DNA of 40,819 nucleotides from Clostridia bacterium (lineage in GTDB: Bacteria > Bacillota > Clostridia > Oscillospirales > CAG-272): the NCBI GenBank assembly GCA_017407835.1, contig JAFQVV010000039.1, forward strand, positions 1-40,819, given 5' to 3'. The notes under the pieces were generated by a model. It was not told the origin of the DNA. It saw nothing but the letters and a program-made list of their open reading frames with translations, and searched no databases. Shown piece by piece: positions 7,065 to 15,333 of this stretch. Numbering within the stretch: position 1 is the stretch's first letter; each line of letters starts with the position of its first letter. The position numbers and the translations under genes are program-made.

Positions 7065-8306
7065 TCAGGTCAGACCGATGGGCAATGCGGTGAGCAGGTT
7101 GGAGGTGGCAAGAGAATCCAGTCCGCAGAGAATCAGTACGCCGTCTACTTGGTTTTTCTCAAGGAAAGCCGAGACGGTCGAGGCGCGGTAGTAGCGCAGA
7201 TCAAGGATCTCCAGATTATAGTGCTGCGCCAGGAAGGGGACAACACTGTGTGCAAAGCTGTCCTTGATGAGCAGAAGGGTTGGTTTGTCGGGATTCTGTG
7301 TGTCACGGATCCGCATATGCGCGTTGTTGGAAGAGAGGAATGCCGCATATTTATCCTTTTTCTCCAGATAACTGCGGTCATAGAAGCCGTTGAAAGAGGA
7401 GATCATCTCATCGCCCGCCAGAATTTCCAGCGTGCAGGCGTCATCCCCGTCCCAGCGGTAGAATTCGATGCATTCCGATTCGGTCCCGTAAAAGCCGGAG
7501 GCCGAATAGGTGGTACCCAGAAACTCGGTCGATGCGATCTCAACGGTAAATTGCTCGATGGGCGTGGGCGTATATCCGTAGAGCGCGGCAAGCTCGGCAT
7601 AGGCGTAATAGGCACCGCGTGTTGTCCAGTGGTGGTCGGTGCGATACCAGACCGATTCTCCCGCCGCAGCGCGTGTGCGCAGGAGTTCGCGCAGAGAAAG
7701 CAGGGGCTGCTCGGCGGCGTAAGCATCGATCAGCGTCCACACTGATTCGGCACGGTCGTTTTGGTAAACGGCAGGGAAATAGCTGTCCAATACGTCGATC
7801 GCACGGGGGGCGAGCGCAAAGGTGACGGGGAGGTCAACGCCTTCACGGAAAGCAGTAACCGCATCGAGATTTTGCGTCAGCTGATCAAGCTCACTCTCAC
7901 TGTATTCGATGCGTTTGATCAGGTAGCTGTCCTTGGCGGCAATGACTGCGTTATTCTCCCCCTTGCCGAGCAGAAGCTCCATGCTTGCTTTGGCGGCAAC
8001 CAGCTTGTCGCGGAAGGGGAATTGATCGGTGTAAAAATCCTTGAGCTCTGCCATAAAGCGTCCGTCCCAGAGGCGATCGAGGAATTTTCCTGTGGAGGAG
8101 AGCCGGGGGAAGGTCTGCAGCACATCATTTTCGGTCTCGGAAAAATCACGATGGGGAATGCAGTAAATACCGATCGCAAAGGAGAGGATAAGCAGGGCGC
8201 ATATGACGATGAGCGCAATATCTCCATGCCGTGTGGCGGGGGAGAGACCGCGCTGAATTTGTATCAAGCGATCCGCTTCCATATCAGCGGGATGTTGCTT
8301 TGCCAT
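7065..8306 (-). CDS. DHHW-family protein (AlgJ/AlgX-like O-acetylation partner)
   Basis: A 413-aa protein with one N-terminal membrane anchor (about residues 31-52) and a large outside domain. The motif RTDHHWTTRGAYYAY gives the DHHW family its name and supplies the Asp-His pair of an SGNH-like fold. The later segment LLIKDSFAHSVVPFL carries the matching Ser. Such proteins work with an MBOAT protein: the MBOAT passes an acyl group across the membrane and the DHHW/AlgX-type partner places it on an exported polymer. It lies 34 bp downstream of the MBOAT gene in the same operon. I chose ATG 8306 over 8315 because the AAAGGA site touches the earlier ATG but is well spaced for the later one. Confidence 0.86.
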   Translation of the reverse strand: MAKQHPADMEADRLIQIQRGLSPATRHGDIALIVICALLILSFAIGIYCIPHRDFSETENDVLQTFPRLSSTGKFLDRLWDGRFMAELKDFYTDQFPFRDKLVAAKASMELLLGKGENNAVIAAKDSYLIKRIEYSESELDQLTQNLDAVTAFREGVDLPVTFALAPRAIDVLDSYFPAVYQNDRAESVWTLIDAYAAEQPLLSLRELLRTRAAAGESVWYRTDHHWTTRGAYYAYAELAALYGYTPTPIEQFTVEIASTEFLGTTYSASGFYGTESECIEFYRWDGDDACTLEILAGDEMISSFNGFYDRSYLEKKDKYAAFLSSNNAHMRIRDTQNPDKPTLLLIKDSFAHSVVPFLAQHYNLEILDLRYYRASTVSAFLEKNQVDGVLILCGLDSLATSNLLTALPIGLT

Positions 8307-8340
8307 AATATTCATCCTTTACAGCGTAATGGTGGTGGAA

Positions 8341-9756
8341 TCAGAAGCGATAATATAAGAAGGGGCTGAAGCCCGATGCCACCAGATAAACGGTGCCGGC
8401 GGCAATGGCTGCGATGCAGGCGGCAGATGCGGCGATGCGCACCCAGCGTCTCTGCGCGAAGCCGCGATAGAAGAGACGGCGTGGCAGGGGTGTGCAGGCG
8501 ATGACCACGATTGCGAGGAAAATGAGGTTGCGCAGCAGGTCGTAGAGATCGGTGCCCGAGGCGAATCCTGCCGCACCCACGCCGAACATGGCACCGAAAT
8601 AGCGCCATGCCTCGGCACCCGACGCAAAGCTGTCGGAGGCAGTGAAGATCAGCCAGCCGATGATGACAAAGACCATGGTGTACAAACGGCGCACAGCCAT
8701 CGGCAGCTTGGCGAGGAGATTGGTCAAAATCAGTTTTTCGAGCATCAGCAGGGCGAAGTAATACCCCCCCCAGAGCACAAAATTCCAGCTTGCACCATGC
8801 CACAATCCGGTCAGTAGCCAGACAACGAGGGTGTTGCGCACCAGCTTCCACTTGCCCACACGGTTGCCGCCGAGCGGAATATAGACATACTCGCGGAACC
8901 ATGTGGAGAGGGAGATGTGCCAACGCCGCCAGAAGTCGGTGACTGAGGTGGCGGTATAGGGGTAGTCGAAGTTCTCCAGAAAGCGGAAGCCCACAATTTT
9001 GCCCAGACCGATTGCCATATCGGAATAGGCTGAAAAATCAAGATAAATCTGTGCTGTGTAGAAGAGAATACCCATCCACGCAGCAATCACCGTGCGGCTG
9101 TCGGCGGGGATGGCGGCAAAATCCGCCCAGAGCGCACCTGCCACGTCGGCCAGCAGAACCTTTTTGGCAAAGCCCGCGCAGAAGGTGCGGATGCCGGACG
9201 AGACCATCAGCACAGAATGCTCGCGCTCGCGCAGCTGCTCGTCAACATCGTGATAGCGCACGATGGGACCTGCGATCAACTGGGGGAAGAGCGTAACATA
9301 GGCTCCGAAGGCAACGGGATCGTGCTGTGCTCTCGCGTCGCCGCGGTAAACGTCGATGACGTAGGAGAGCGACTGGAAGGTGTAGAACGAGATGCCCACA
9401 GGCAGGCTCAAATTCAGATCGGGGAGAAAGTCAAAGAGGGGGATGAGGCGCAGGTTGTCGGCCAAGAAGTTGTAGTATTTGAAAAATCCGAGGATGGCGA
9501 GGTTGAGCACGACGGCAATCACCAAAACCGTTTTGGCGCGCGGCGTTCCCTGCCAGCGTCCCACAAGATAACCGCAGACATAGTCGAGCGCGATGGTGGA
9601 AATCATCAAAAAGAGATAGCGCGGTTCTCCCCACCCGTAAAAAATCAGGCTGACGATCAGCAGGACGGCATTTCGCCAGCGCAGCGGTACGGCATAATAG
9701 CAGATGAGCGTGATGGGCAGGTAGAGAAAGAGAAACTCAAGGCTGGAAAAGACCAT
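8341..9756 (-). CDS. MBOAT-family membrane O-acyltransferase (AlgI/DltB type)
   Basis: A 471-aa polytopic protein with at least ten hydrophobic segments. It begins MVFSSLEFLFLYLPI, the usual start of AlgI-like MBOATs. Family landmarks are INxxSFYGW-like LIFYGWGEP, the LPVGISFYTFQSLSYVIDVYRG block, LFPQLIAGPIVRY, DFWRRWHISLSTWFREYVYIPLGGNR and the catalytic His in TGLWHGASWNF. It moves acyl groups from a cytoplasmic donor to an outside polymer. The DHHW gene follows in the same transcript. The acceptor (teichoic acid, peptidoglycan or exopolysaccharide) cannot be told; there is no dltA/dltC here, so D-alanylation is unlikely. Confidence 0.92.
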   Translation of the reverse strand: MVFSSLEFLFLYLPITLICYYAVPLRWRNAVLLIVSLIFYGWGEPRYLFLMISTIALDYVCGYLVGRWQGTPRAKTVLVIAVVLNLAILGFFKYYNFLADNLRLIPLFDFLPDLNLSLPVGISFYTFQSLSYVIDVYRGDARAQHDPVAFGAYVTLFPQLIAGPIVRYHDVDEQLREREHSVLMVSSGIRTFCAGFAKKVLLADVAGALWADFAAIPADSRTVIAAWMGILFYTAQIYLDFSAYSDMAIGLGKIVGFRFLENFDYPYTATSVTDFWRRWHISLSTWFREYVYIPLGGNRVGKWKLVRNTLVVWLLTGLWHGASWNFVLWGGYYFALLMLEKLILTNLLAKLPMAVRRLYTMVFVIIGWLIFTASDSFASGAEAWRYFGAMFGVGAAGFASGTDLYDLLRNLIFLAIVVIACTPLPRRLFYRGFAQRRWVRIAASAACIAAIAAGTVYLVASGFSPFLYYRF

Positions 9757-9793
9757 AGTTGCCCCTTTCGAAAAATGAACATAGATTTTCCTT

Positions 9794-9802
9794 AGTATAC
9801 CA
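9794..9802 (-). promoter_or_regulatory. Extended -10 promoter of the MBOAT-DHHW operon
   Basis: Minus strand: TTTGGTATACT gives an extended -10 (TGG + TATACT, 9799-9794). No good -35 is present at normal spacing. Confidence 0.5.
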
Positions 9803-9841
9803 AAGCTTTATGAACTGCCTGTGAATTTTTGGCGCAAAACG

Positions 9842-9877
9842 AAAAAAAGGGAGAGGGTGCCCTGCAGCACCCTCTCC
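9842..9877 (-). terminator. Terminator of araM
   Basis: Minus strand: GGAGAGGGTGC / GCACCCTCTCC arms (9850-9877) followed by seven T. It lies 8 bp after the araM stop codon. Confidence 0.88.
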
Positions 9878-9885
9878 TATGAAAC

Positions 9886-11166
9886 TCAGTGGAGATAATC
9901 CATAATATCGATCTGCAGCATGCCCATCAGACGGGTGAGCAGCACACGGTAGCGCATGTAGCTGTGGTAGCGCAGCCCCAGCTCCAGCATTTTTTCGTTG
10001 ACATGAACCTCTTCGGGCTCGATGGCGGCACCGGCGGTTTTCATCATGCGCACCATATCCTCGTCGGTGGGGAGGATGGTGAGGATCAGCTGCCGAATCT
10101 CGGGCCACTTTTCCTTGAAGCGAGCGAGGTCGATCTTGTCGGTGATGGTGGGGGTGTTGACCTTCATCATCTCGTCCACCATCTTTTCGCCGAAGACAGC
10201 CTTGACCTCATCCCAGTCGGTGGGGTCGGGGATGGGATCGATCTCGGTCACCCGTTCGGCAATATTGCGGTAGATGCGGTTGATGAGCACGGTGGCAACG
10301 CCCACCTTCTTGCCGTGGAACTCGGGCCAGATACCCTGCAGGAGCTTGTTGCACTCCCAGAAGTGGGAGACCACGTGCTCGGCACCTGAGGCGGGGCGGG
10401 AGGTGCCGGCCAGCTTCATGGCAAGACCGGTGAAGATCAGCGCCTCCATGATCGAGCCTGCGGTTTCCTCGTTGGCATCGGTGACGTGCTCGCCCATGGC
10501 CACGACCTTTTCCACAGCCTTCAGGGTGAGGTCGGCAATGGCATCACAGTAGTACTCCCCGATGAGAATGTTGGAGATCTTCCAGTCCACGATCCCGATG
10601 TACTTGGCAATGATGTCGCCAAAGCCTGCGGCCTTCAGCTCAACGGGAGCGGCGGCCAGAACCTTGGTGTCGGCGAGAATGATCTCGGGCTGCTCGACAA
10701 AAATGCTGCGCTTGAAGTTGTTTTCAATGATGGGGGCGGAATCGGAGGCGAAGCCGTCCATCGAGGGGGCGGTGGCAAAGATAGCCAAACGCTTGCCTGC
10801 CCGGAATGCGGCGACACGGCAGATGTCGTTGATGGAGCCGGTGCCCACCGAGAGAATGGCATCGACATCGTGGCAAAGCCCCTCGACCTCACATACCGAT
10901 TCCATGCGTGCATATTTCATATCGGAATAGATCAGCTTTTTGATATCAAAGCCTTCTGCGACAAGGCTCTCGAGCAGGCCTGCCGATGCCGCGAGTGCAT
11001 TTTCATCGGTGACCAGGAGGATCTTGCGCGGAAAGCCCGCTTCAGCCAGAACCTTACCCGTTCGGTGAACCAGACCCGAGCGGATATCCACCAGTTTGGT
11101 CGCAAATGTATGTATTTTGCCGCAGGGGCAATCTTTCATATCGGCTAAAATTTTATTCAAATCCAT
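9886..11166 (-). CDS. araM: sn-Glycerol-1-phosphate dehydrogenase (AraM/EgsA family)
   Basis: A 426-aa enzyme of the iron-containing-alcohol-dehydrogenase fold, AraM/G1PDH branch. The family reduces dihydroxyacetone phosphate to sn-glycerol 1-phosphate with NAD(P)H and a divalent metal. Visible motifs are ILLVTDEN near the N terminus, the nucleotide-binding SVGTGSINDICR, TAPSMDGFASDSAPII, the metal-binding AAGFGDIIAKYIGIVDW and GAEHVVSHFWE with its His residues. ATG 11166 was chosen because AAGGAGA lies 7 bases before it; a longer frame to 11256 would run into its own promoter. It has its own promoter and terminator. It lies next to a DeoR regulator and sugar genes, which hints at use in sugar catabolism rather than archaeal-type lipids. 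Confidence 0.88.
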   Translation of the reverse strand: MDLNKILADMKDCPCGKIHTFATKLVDIRSGLVHRTGKVLAEAGFPRKILLVTDENALAASAGLLESLVAEGFDIKKLIYSDMKYARMESVCEVEGLCHDVDAILSVGTGSINDICRVAAFRAGKRLAIFATAPSMDGFASDSAPIIENNFKRSIFVEQPEIILADTKVLAAAPVELKAAGFGDIIAKYIGIVDWKISNILIGEYYCDAIADLTLKAVEKVVAMGEHVTDANEETAGSIMEALIFTGLAMKLAGTSRPASGAEHVVSHFWECNKLLQGIWPEFHGKKVGVATVLINRIYRNIAERVTEIDPIPDPTDWDEVKAVFGEKMVDEMMKVNTPTITDKIDLARFKEKWPEIRQLILTILPTDEDMVRMMKTAGAAIEPEEVHVNEKMLELGLRYHSYMRYRVLLTRLMGMLQIDIMDYLH

Positions 11167-11199
11167 GTTGATCTCTCCTTGTGTGGAAATCATGTTTGG

Positions 11200-11218
11200 G
11201 TGCGATTCGCCGATCGCA
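11200..11218 (-). promoter_or_regulatory. Palindrome in the araM leader
   Basis: TGCGAT-N6-ATCGCA lies just downstream of the araM -10 box, in the predicted 5' leader. It could be a DeoR-type operator or a leader hairpin; nothing distinguishes these. Confidence 0.35.
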
Positions 11219-11227
11219 TACACCGTT

Positions 11228-11256
11228 ATTATACGGTTTTGGTTGTGCTTTGTCAA
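11228..11256 (-). promoter_or_regulatory. Consensus promoter of araM
   Basis: Minus strand: perfect TTGACA (11256-11251), 17-bp spacer, perfect TATAAT (11233-11228). This shows araM is transcribed separately from the DeoR gene upstream. Confidence 0.88.
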
Positions 11257-11319
11257 CGCTTGGCGGAATTTTTTGCGGATTTCGGACGGATATTTGCGTG
11301 ATTGTTGCCGCTGTGGATG

Positions 11320-12069
11320 TCACCTTCGCTGTCCCCTGCCGATCATTGCCGATATATCGGCGGGAAGAAGCGCATCCGAGATCACTTCGTCGACTTCACT
11401 GATGCTGCCCATGTTGTAGATGCATCGCTTTCCGATCTTTCCACTGTCACAGAGCAGGATCTTTTTGTCTGCCTGGCGTAACATCACCTTCCGCAAATTT
11501 GCTTCTTCAATAGCGTTGTCGGTCATTCGCCCCTCGCGGTCAAGTCCGTGGCAGGAGAAAAACAAAATATCAGCGTTAAAATTGCGGATGAAATCCTCCG
11601 CCTGCTCACCCACATAGGAATAGGAATGAATGATCATCTGCCCGCCTGTGCAGAAAGTGCGGATATTGGCTTCAGCGAGCAAAACGGCAGTTCTGGCACC
11701 GCTGGTGATGACGACCAGATTTTTATACTGTGCCAGATGCGGGACCATATGGTATGCGCTGGTCGAGCCGTCGAGCATGATGGTCATGCCGTCCTCGATT
11801 CGTTCGGCGGCACGCCGCGCGATATCCTGTTTGGTGTCGCTTCTCTCGGAAATACGCATGGAAAAGGGAATCTCGCAGAAGCTGTTAGCAGGGTTGAGTA
11901 CGGCTCCTCCGTACATTTTGGTGATGATGCCCCGATTGTGCAGTGCGGTAAGATCGCGCCGGATGGTCGGTTCGCTGACATACAGCTTTTGTGCCAGCTC
12001 CTTGACGCTGATGTCCGGGAAGTTTTTGAGTTCGTCAATGATTCTGCGCTGCCGTTCGCCGATCAGCAT
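11320..12069 (-). CDS. DeoR-family transcriptional regulator
   Basis: A 249-aa repressor-type protein. The N terminus MLIGERQRRIIDELKNF...SVKELAQKLYVSEPTIRRDLTAL is the DeoR helix-turn-helix, followed by the family linker GIITKMYGGAVL. The C-terminal two-thirds is the sugar-phosphate-sensing domain (DGSTSAYHMVPHL, NLVVITSGARTAVLLAE, CTGGQ, FFSCHGLDREGRMTDNAIEEANLRKVML). ATG 12069 was preferred over 12090 because GGAGGG lies 7 bases before it. It is divergent from the dehydrogenase-kinase operon and next to araM, so both are candidate targets. The inducer is presumably a phosphorylated sugar made or used by those enzymes. Confidence 0.92.
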   Translation of the reverse strand: MLIGERQRRIIDELKNFPDISVKELAQKLYVSEPTIRRDLTALHNRGIITKMYGGAVLNPANSFCEIPFSMRISERSDTKQDIARRAAERIEDGMTIMLDGSTSAYHMVPHLAQYKNLVVITSGARTAVLLAEANIRTFCTGGQMIIHSYSYVGEQAEDFIRNFNADILFFSCHGLDREGRMTDNAIEEANLRKVMLRQADKKILLCDSGKIGKRCIYNMGSISEVDEVISDALLPADISAMIGRGQRR

Positions 12070-12166
12070 AGTTCTGCCCTCCGTATGCATATGTGTGATG
12101 ATTTGTGATTGATTTTGCGCACGAAAATGATTATTTATCTAAAAACGAAAAAAATATTGACTTTTT

Positions 12167-12202
12167 GATCAATTTGTGTTTAGATTATAATACAGATCAA
12201 TT
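12167..12202 (+). promoter_or_regulatory. Promoter and repeated GATCAATT sites of the dehydrogenase-kinase operon
   Basis: A perfect -10 TATAAT at 12186-12191 has only a weak -35 (TTTTGA, 17 bp upstream; a better TTGACT at 12157 is too far away). Two direct copies of GATCAATT (12167-12174 and 12195-12202) bracket the -10 box, 28 bp apart. Placement over the promoter suggests operators, most simply for the divergent DeoR protein. Confidence 0.5.
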
Positions 12203-12242
12203 CATTTGTCAACCAACCATTTGCAGAAAAGGAGAAAAGCCC

Positions 12243-13499
12243 ATGAAAACGACAGCGGTCAGATTGCACGGAGAGATGGATCTCAGAATCAGTGAGATCG
12301 AGCTGCCCAAAACAGGGAAGGGGGAGCTGTTGATGCGGGTTGTCGCGGATTCGGTATGTGCCTCTACCTATAAAGCGGTAAAGCAGGGCAGCAGACACAA
12401 GCGTGTCCCCGACGGCATTGAGCAAAATCCCGTGATCATCGGGCATGAGATGTGCGGTGAAATTGTGGAGGTGGGCGAGGGACTGGAAAATGAATGGAAA
12501 GTCGGACAGAAGATTGTCATTCAGCCCGCGCTGAAGCTGGAGAGCGGATTTGATCCGGGTTATTCCTACACCGCCTTTGGCGGCAATACCGTCTACACCC
12601 TCATTCCGTCCATTGCACTTGAACGGGGCTGTGTCATTCCCTACAACGGAGAGGGCTATTTCGAGGGCGCACTGGTTGAGCCGCTGGGCTGTATTTTGCG
12701 GGGATTCAAGGGGTTCTATCATACCGATTATTCCACATATGTGCGCACCGACGGCGCGAAACGCGGCGGAAAGCTTGCGATTCTCGGCGGGGCGGGTCCG
12801 ATGGGAATTGGCGCCGTTCTGCTTGCCGTCGGATATGCGGGCGTCAGTGAGGTTGTGGTGACAGACATCAATGCCGAGCGCTTGGCAGATGCCGAGCGCA
12901 AGTGTACGGCTGCATATGCGGCATCCCGCGGCTGCAAGCTGACTTACGTCAATACGGCGGATATGGCAGATCCCGCGGCATATCTGTCCGAGCTCTCGGA
13001 CGGCGGATTTGATGATGTTTTTGTTATGGTTCCGGTTGCCGGGCTGTTTACTCTGGCGGAGCGGATTTGCCGCGAGGACGGCTGTGTCAACTTTTTTGCC
13101 GGTCCTCCCGTGCATGATTTGCAGGGGTCGCTCAACCTCTATCGCGTGCATTATGACGGTATTCATGTGGTGGGGACTGCAGGCAGTATTCCCATCGATA
13201 CGGCAGAGACGCTGGAGCTCATTGAAAACGGCAGTCTCAAAACGAGCCCGCTTGTCTCGCATATCCTTGGTCTGCGTGCTGTGCCCGAGGCAATTTTTGC
13301 CATGGAGAAGCCGGACGGTGCAAAGAAGGTCTGCTATAACGAGCTTGACATTCCGTTGGTGGCAATCGATGATCTGGCAGAGCTGGGCAAGACCGATCCG
13401 CTGTACGGTGAGCTGGCAAAAATTGTTGCGGCAAATGAAGGACTGTGGTGTGTCGAAGCCGAGCGTTATCTGCTCGCTCACGCGCCCCGCATCCGGTAA
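12243..13499 (+). CDS. Zinc-type alcohol dehydrogenase, sorbose-1-phosphate reductase-like
   Basis: A 418-aa medium-chain dehydrogenase. The N-terminal catalytic domain has VVADSVCASTYKAV with the first zinc Cys and IIGHEMCGEIVEVGEG with the His-Glu pair. The nucleotide-binding domain has KLAILGGAGPMGIGAVLLA and the acidic VVVTDIN that favours NAD(H). The four-Cys structural zinc loop of classical alcohol dehydrogenases is missing. The long C-terminal part (SHILGLRAVPEAIF...) and overall shape recall L-sorbose-1-phosphate reductases. It starts with AAAAGGAG 6 bases before ATG 12243 and is 11 bp upstream of a PfkB-type kinase. It probably oxidises or reduces a sugar or polyol phosphate; the exact substrate is not readable. 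Confidence 0.82.
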   Translation: MKTTAVRLHGEMDLRISEIELPKTGKGELLMRVVADSVCASTYKAVKQGSRHKRVPDGIEQNPVIIGHEMCGEIVEVGEGLENEWKVGQKIVIQPALKLESGFDPGYSYTAFGGNTVYTLIPSIALERGCVIPYNGEGYFEGALVEPLGCILRGFKGFYHTDYSTYVRTDGAKRGGKLAILGGAGPMGIGAVLLAVGYAGVSEVVVTDINAERLADAERKCTAAYAASRGCKLTYVNTADMADPAAYLSELSDGGFDDVFVMVPVAGLFTLAERICREDGCVNFFAGPPVHDLQGSLNLYRVHYDGIHVVGTAGSIPIDTAETLELIENGSLKTSPLVSHILGLRAVPEAIFAMEKPDGAKKVCYNELDIPLVAIDDLAELGKTDPLYGELAKIVAANEGLWCVEAERYLLAHAPRIR

Positions 13500-13510
13500 G
13501 GAATTGAACG

Positions 13511-14443
13511 ATGAAAATTATTACACTCACCCTCAACCCTGCCTTTGATATGCACTGCCGCATGGAAGATTTTGTGCCGGGACATGAAAATCTTGCCGAT
13601 ATTACAGCAGTGGAGGCAGGCGGGAAGGGCGTCAATATTTCCCGTGCGCTGGTGAGATGCAGTGTGGAAAATACGGCGCTGGTTGTGCTGGGCACAGAGA
13701 ACAGCGATGCCTTTGAGCGTGCACTTTCCGCCGATGGCATCGCCTATACGGCGATTGCAGTGCCGGGCAGAATTCGGGAAAATATCACTCTGCATCCCGA
13801 TCATGCGCCCGAGACGCGTATCAGCTTCCGCGGCTTTTCGGCAGACCAATCCCTGCTTGCGCAGGTTGAAGCATTGCTTGATACACAGATTGAGGGCGAT
13901 TCGGTGCTGACCTTCACGGGTAGTCTGCCCTCGGGAATTTCTGCGGCCGATGCACGCAGCTTCCTTTGCCGAATGAAGGCAAAAGGGGCAAAGATTGTGA
14001 TCGATTCGCGCTCATTTACGCTGGAAGATATTGCCGCTGTCCACCCATGGCTGATCAAACCCAATGAGGAGGAGATTGCCATGTATACCTCAATGGCGGT
14101 GACTGATCTGCGCAGTGCGGCAGCGGCGGCGATGCAATTACAGCAAAGCTGTGCCGAGAATGTGATGATCAGTCTGGGTGGTGCGGGGGCTGTTCTGGCC
14201 GCCGGGGACGGCTGTTGGGCGGTACAGGCGCCGAGGGTTGATGTGAAATCCACCATCGGTGCGGGGGACAGCGCAATCGGCGGATTTATCGCGGCTGCCG
14301 AAGAGGGCTGTACTTCTCCTGCATTGCTCAAGCGCGCTGTCTGCTATGGGAGTGCCGCCTGCATGACTGAGGGGACGCGACCTCCCCACCTCACCGATGT
14401 GGAGATGCTGATGACACAGGTAAGTGTATATTCGGCAGAATAA
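13511..14443 (+). CDS. 1-phosphofructokinase / tagatose-6-phosphate kinase family sugar kinase
   Basis: A 310-aa PfkB-family kinase. It opens with MKIITLTLNPAFDMHC, the usual start of FruK/LacC proteins. AGGKGVNISRAL provides the sugar-binding loop, FTGSLPSG the second signature, and STIGAGDSAIGGF the GAGD motif with the catalytic Asp and the anion hole. WLIKPNEEE contributes nucleotide-site residues. It would add a second phosphate to a hexose monophosphate such as fructose 1-phosphate or tagatose 6-phosphate. No PTS permease is present beside it. The dehydrogenase upstream suggests the substrate comes from that enzyme. AAGGA precedes the start and a terminator follows. Confidence 0.86.
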   Translation: MKIITLTLNPAFDMHCRMEDFVPGHENLADITAVEAGGKGVNISRALVRCSVENTALVVLGTENSDAFERALSADGIAYTAIAVPGRIRENITLHPDHAPETRISFRGFSADQSLLAQVEALLDTQIEGDSVLTFTGSLPSGISAADARSFLCRMKAKGAKIVIDSRSFTLEDIAAVHPWLIKPNEEEIAMYTSMAVTDLRSAAAAAMQLQQSCAENVMISLGGAGAVLAAGDGCWAVQAPRVDVKSTIGAGDSAIGGFIAAAEEGCTSPALLKRAVCYGSAACMTEGTRPPHLTDVEMLMTQVSVYSAE

Positions 14444-14446
14444 AAG

Positions 14447-14483
14447 TTTCCCCCGAAGCTGAAACTCGGGGGAATTTTGTTTT
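14447..14483 (+). terminator. Terminator of the dehydrogenase-kinase operon
   Basis: TTCCCCCGA / TCGGGGGAA arms around a 9-base loop, then TTTTGTTTT. It starts 4 bp after the kinase stop codon. Confidence 0.9.
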
Positions 14484-14580
14484 GCTTTCGTTGATTTTTC
14501 ACGGGAAATTCACAGATTCTTCAATCAATCTTTAGGTTCGGCTGATAAAATAGACATACTCAATCCAAAGGAGGGGAAAT

Positions 14581-15333
14581 ATGGCCTATCAAACGGTGTT
14601 TCGGCGATACGAATTAAAGTATTTGCTCACCATTGAGCAAAAGCAGATCATATTGGAAGCCATGCGGCCATATATGCAGCTGGATAAGTACGGCAGAACG
14701 ACGATCAGGAATCTTTATTATGATACCGATCATTACAGATTGATTCGGCGTTCGATGGAAAAGCCGGAATATAAGGAAAAGCTCAGAATTCGCAGCTACT
14801 GTCAAGTCTCCGAGGACAATCCTGTTTTTGTAGAGCTGAAAAAGAAATATCAAAAGGTTGTTTACAAGCGAAGAATTTCCCTGCCCGAACAGGATGCGAT
14901 GCGTTGGATAGGCAGAGAAGTGCCCTGCCCGACAGAGACACAGATATCCCGTGAGATCGATTATTTTGCGGATTTTTATGGCGGGCTTCACCCGACGGTT
15001 TTTCTTTCATATGAACGCGAAGCCTATTTTGCGCGGGACGGCGGCGATTTCAGAGTTACCTTTGACGATCATATTTTGTGTCGTCAGGATGATCTCTCGC
15101 TGAGAAGCTCCGCATACGGCACCCCCATTCTTGAGGAAGGTACGGTCCTGATGGAGTTGAAATGCTCGGGCGGCATTCCGCTTTGGATGACGGGGGTTTT
15201 GTCGAAAGAGCATATATATAAAACTTCATTTTCAAAGTACGGAACCGCATATCAATCGTTGATTTTTCCGCAAATCTATTCAACAAAATTGACAGAAACA
15301 GAGAGGATTTTTACTTATGAACGCAATCTTTAA
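14581..15333 (+). CDS. Polyphosphate polymerase (VTC) domain protein
   Basis: A 250-aa protein made entirely of a VTC domain, the tunnel-shaped fold used by yeast Vtc4 to make polyphosphate from ATP. Landmark segments occur in order: FRRYELKYLL at the start, RTTIRNLYYDTDHY, EKLRIRSY, PVFVELKKKYQKVVYKRR, TVFLSYEREAYF, FRVTFDDHI and VLMELKCSGGIPLWM. The basic strand residues and the late acidic residue (Glu in MELK) match the expected phosphate and metal site. It overlaps the DUF4956 gene by 17 bp. In Clostridia these two often travel with CotH or carbohydrate-binding proteins. Whether it makes polyphosphate or uses the fold for another nucleotidyl/phosphoryl transfer is not settled by sequence. 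GGAGGGG precedes the start. Confidence 0.88.
   Translation: MAYQTVFRRYELKYLLTIEQKQIILEAMRPYMQLDKYGRTTIRNLYYDTDHYRLIRRSMEKPEYKEKLRIRSYCQVSEDNPVFVELKKKYQKVVYKRRISLPEQDAMRWIGREVPCPTETQISREIDYFADFYGGLHPTVFLSYEREAYFARDGGDFRVTFDDHILCRQDDLSLRSSAYGTPILEEGTVLMELKCSGGIPLWMTGVLSKEHIYKTSFSKYGTAYQSLIFPQIYSTKLTETERIFTYERNL

Noticed and set aside
12180..13481. 433-codon open frame on the minus strand
   Set aside because: Antisense to the zinc dehydrogenase, which has clear motifs, promoter and ribosome site.
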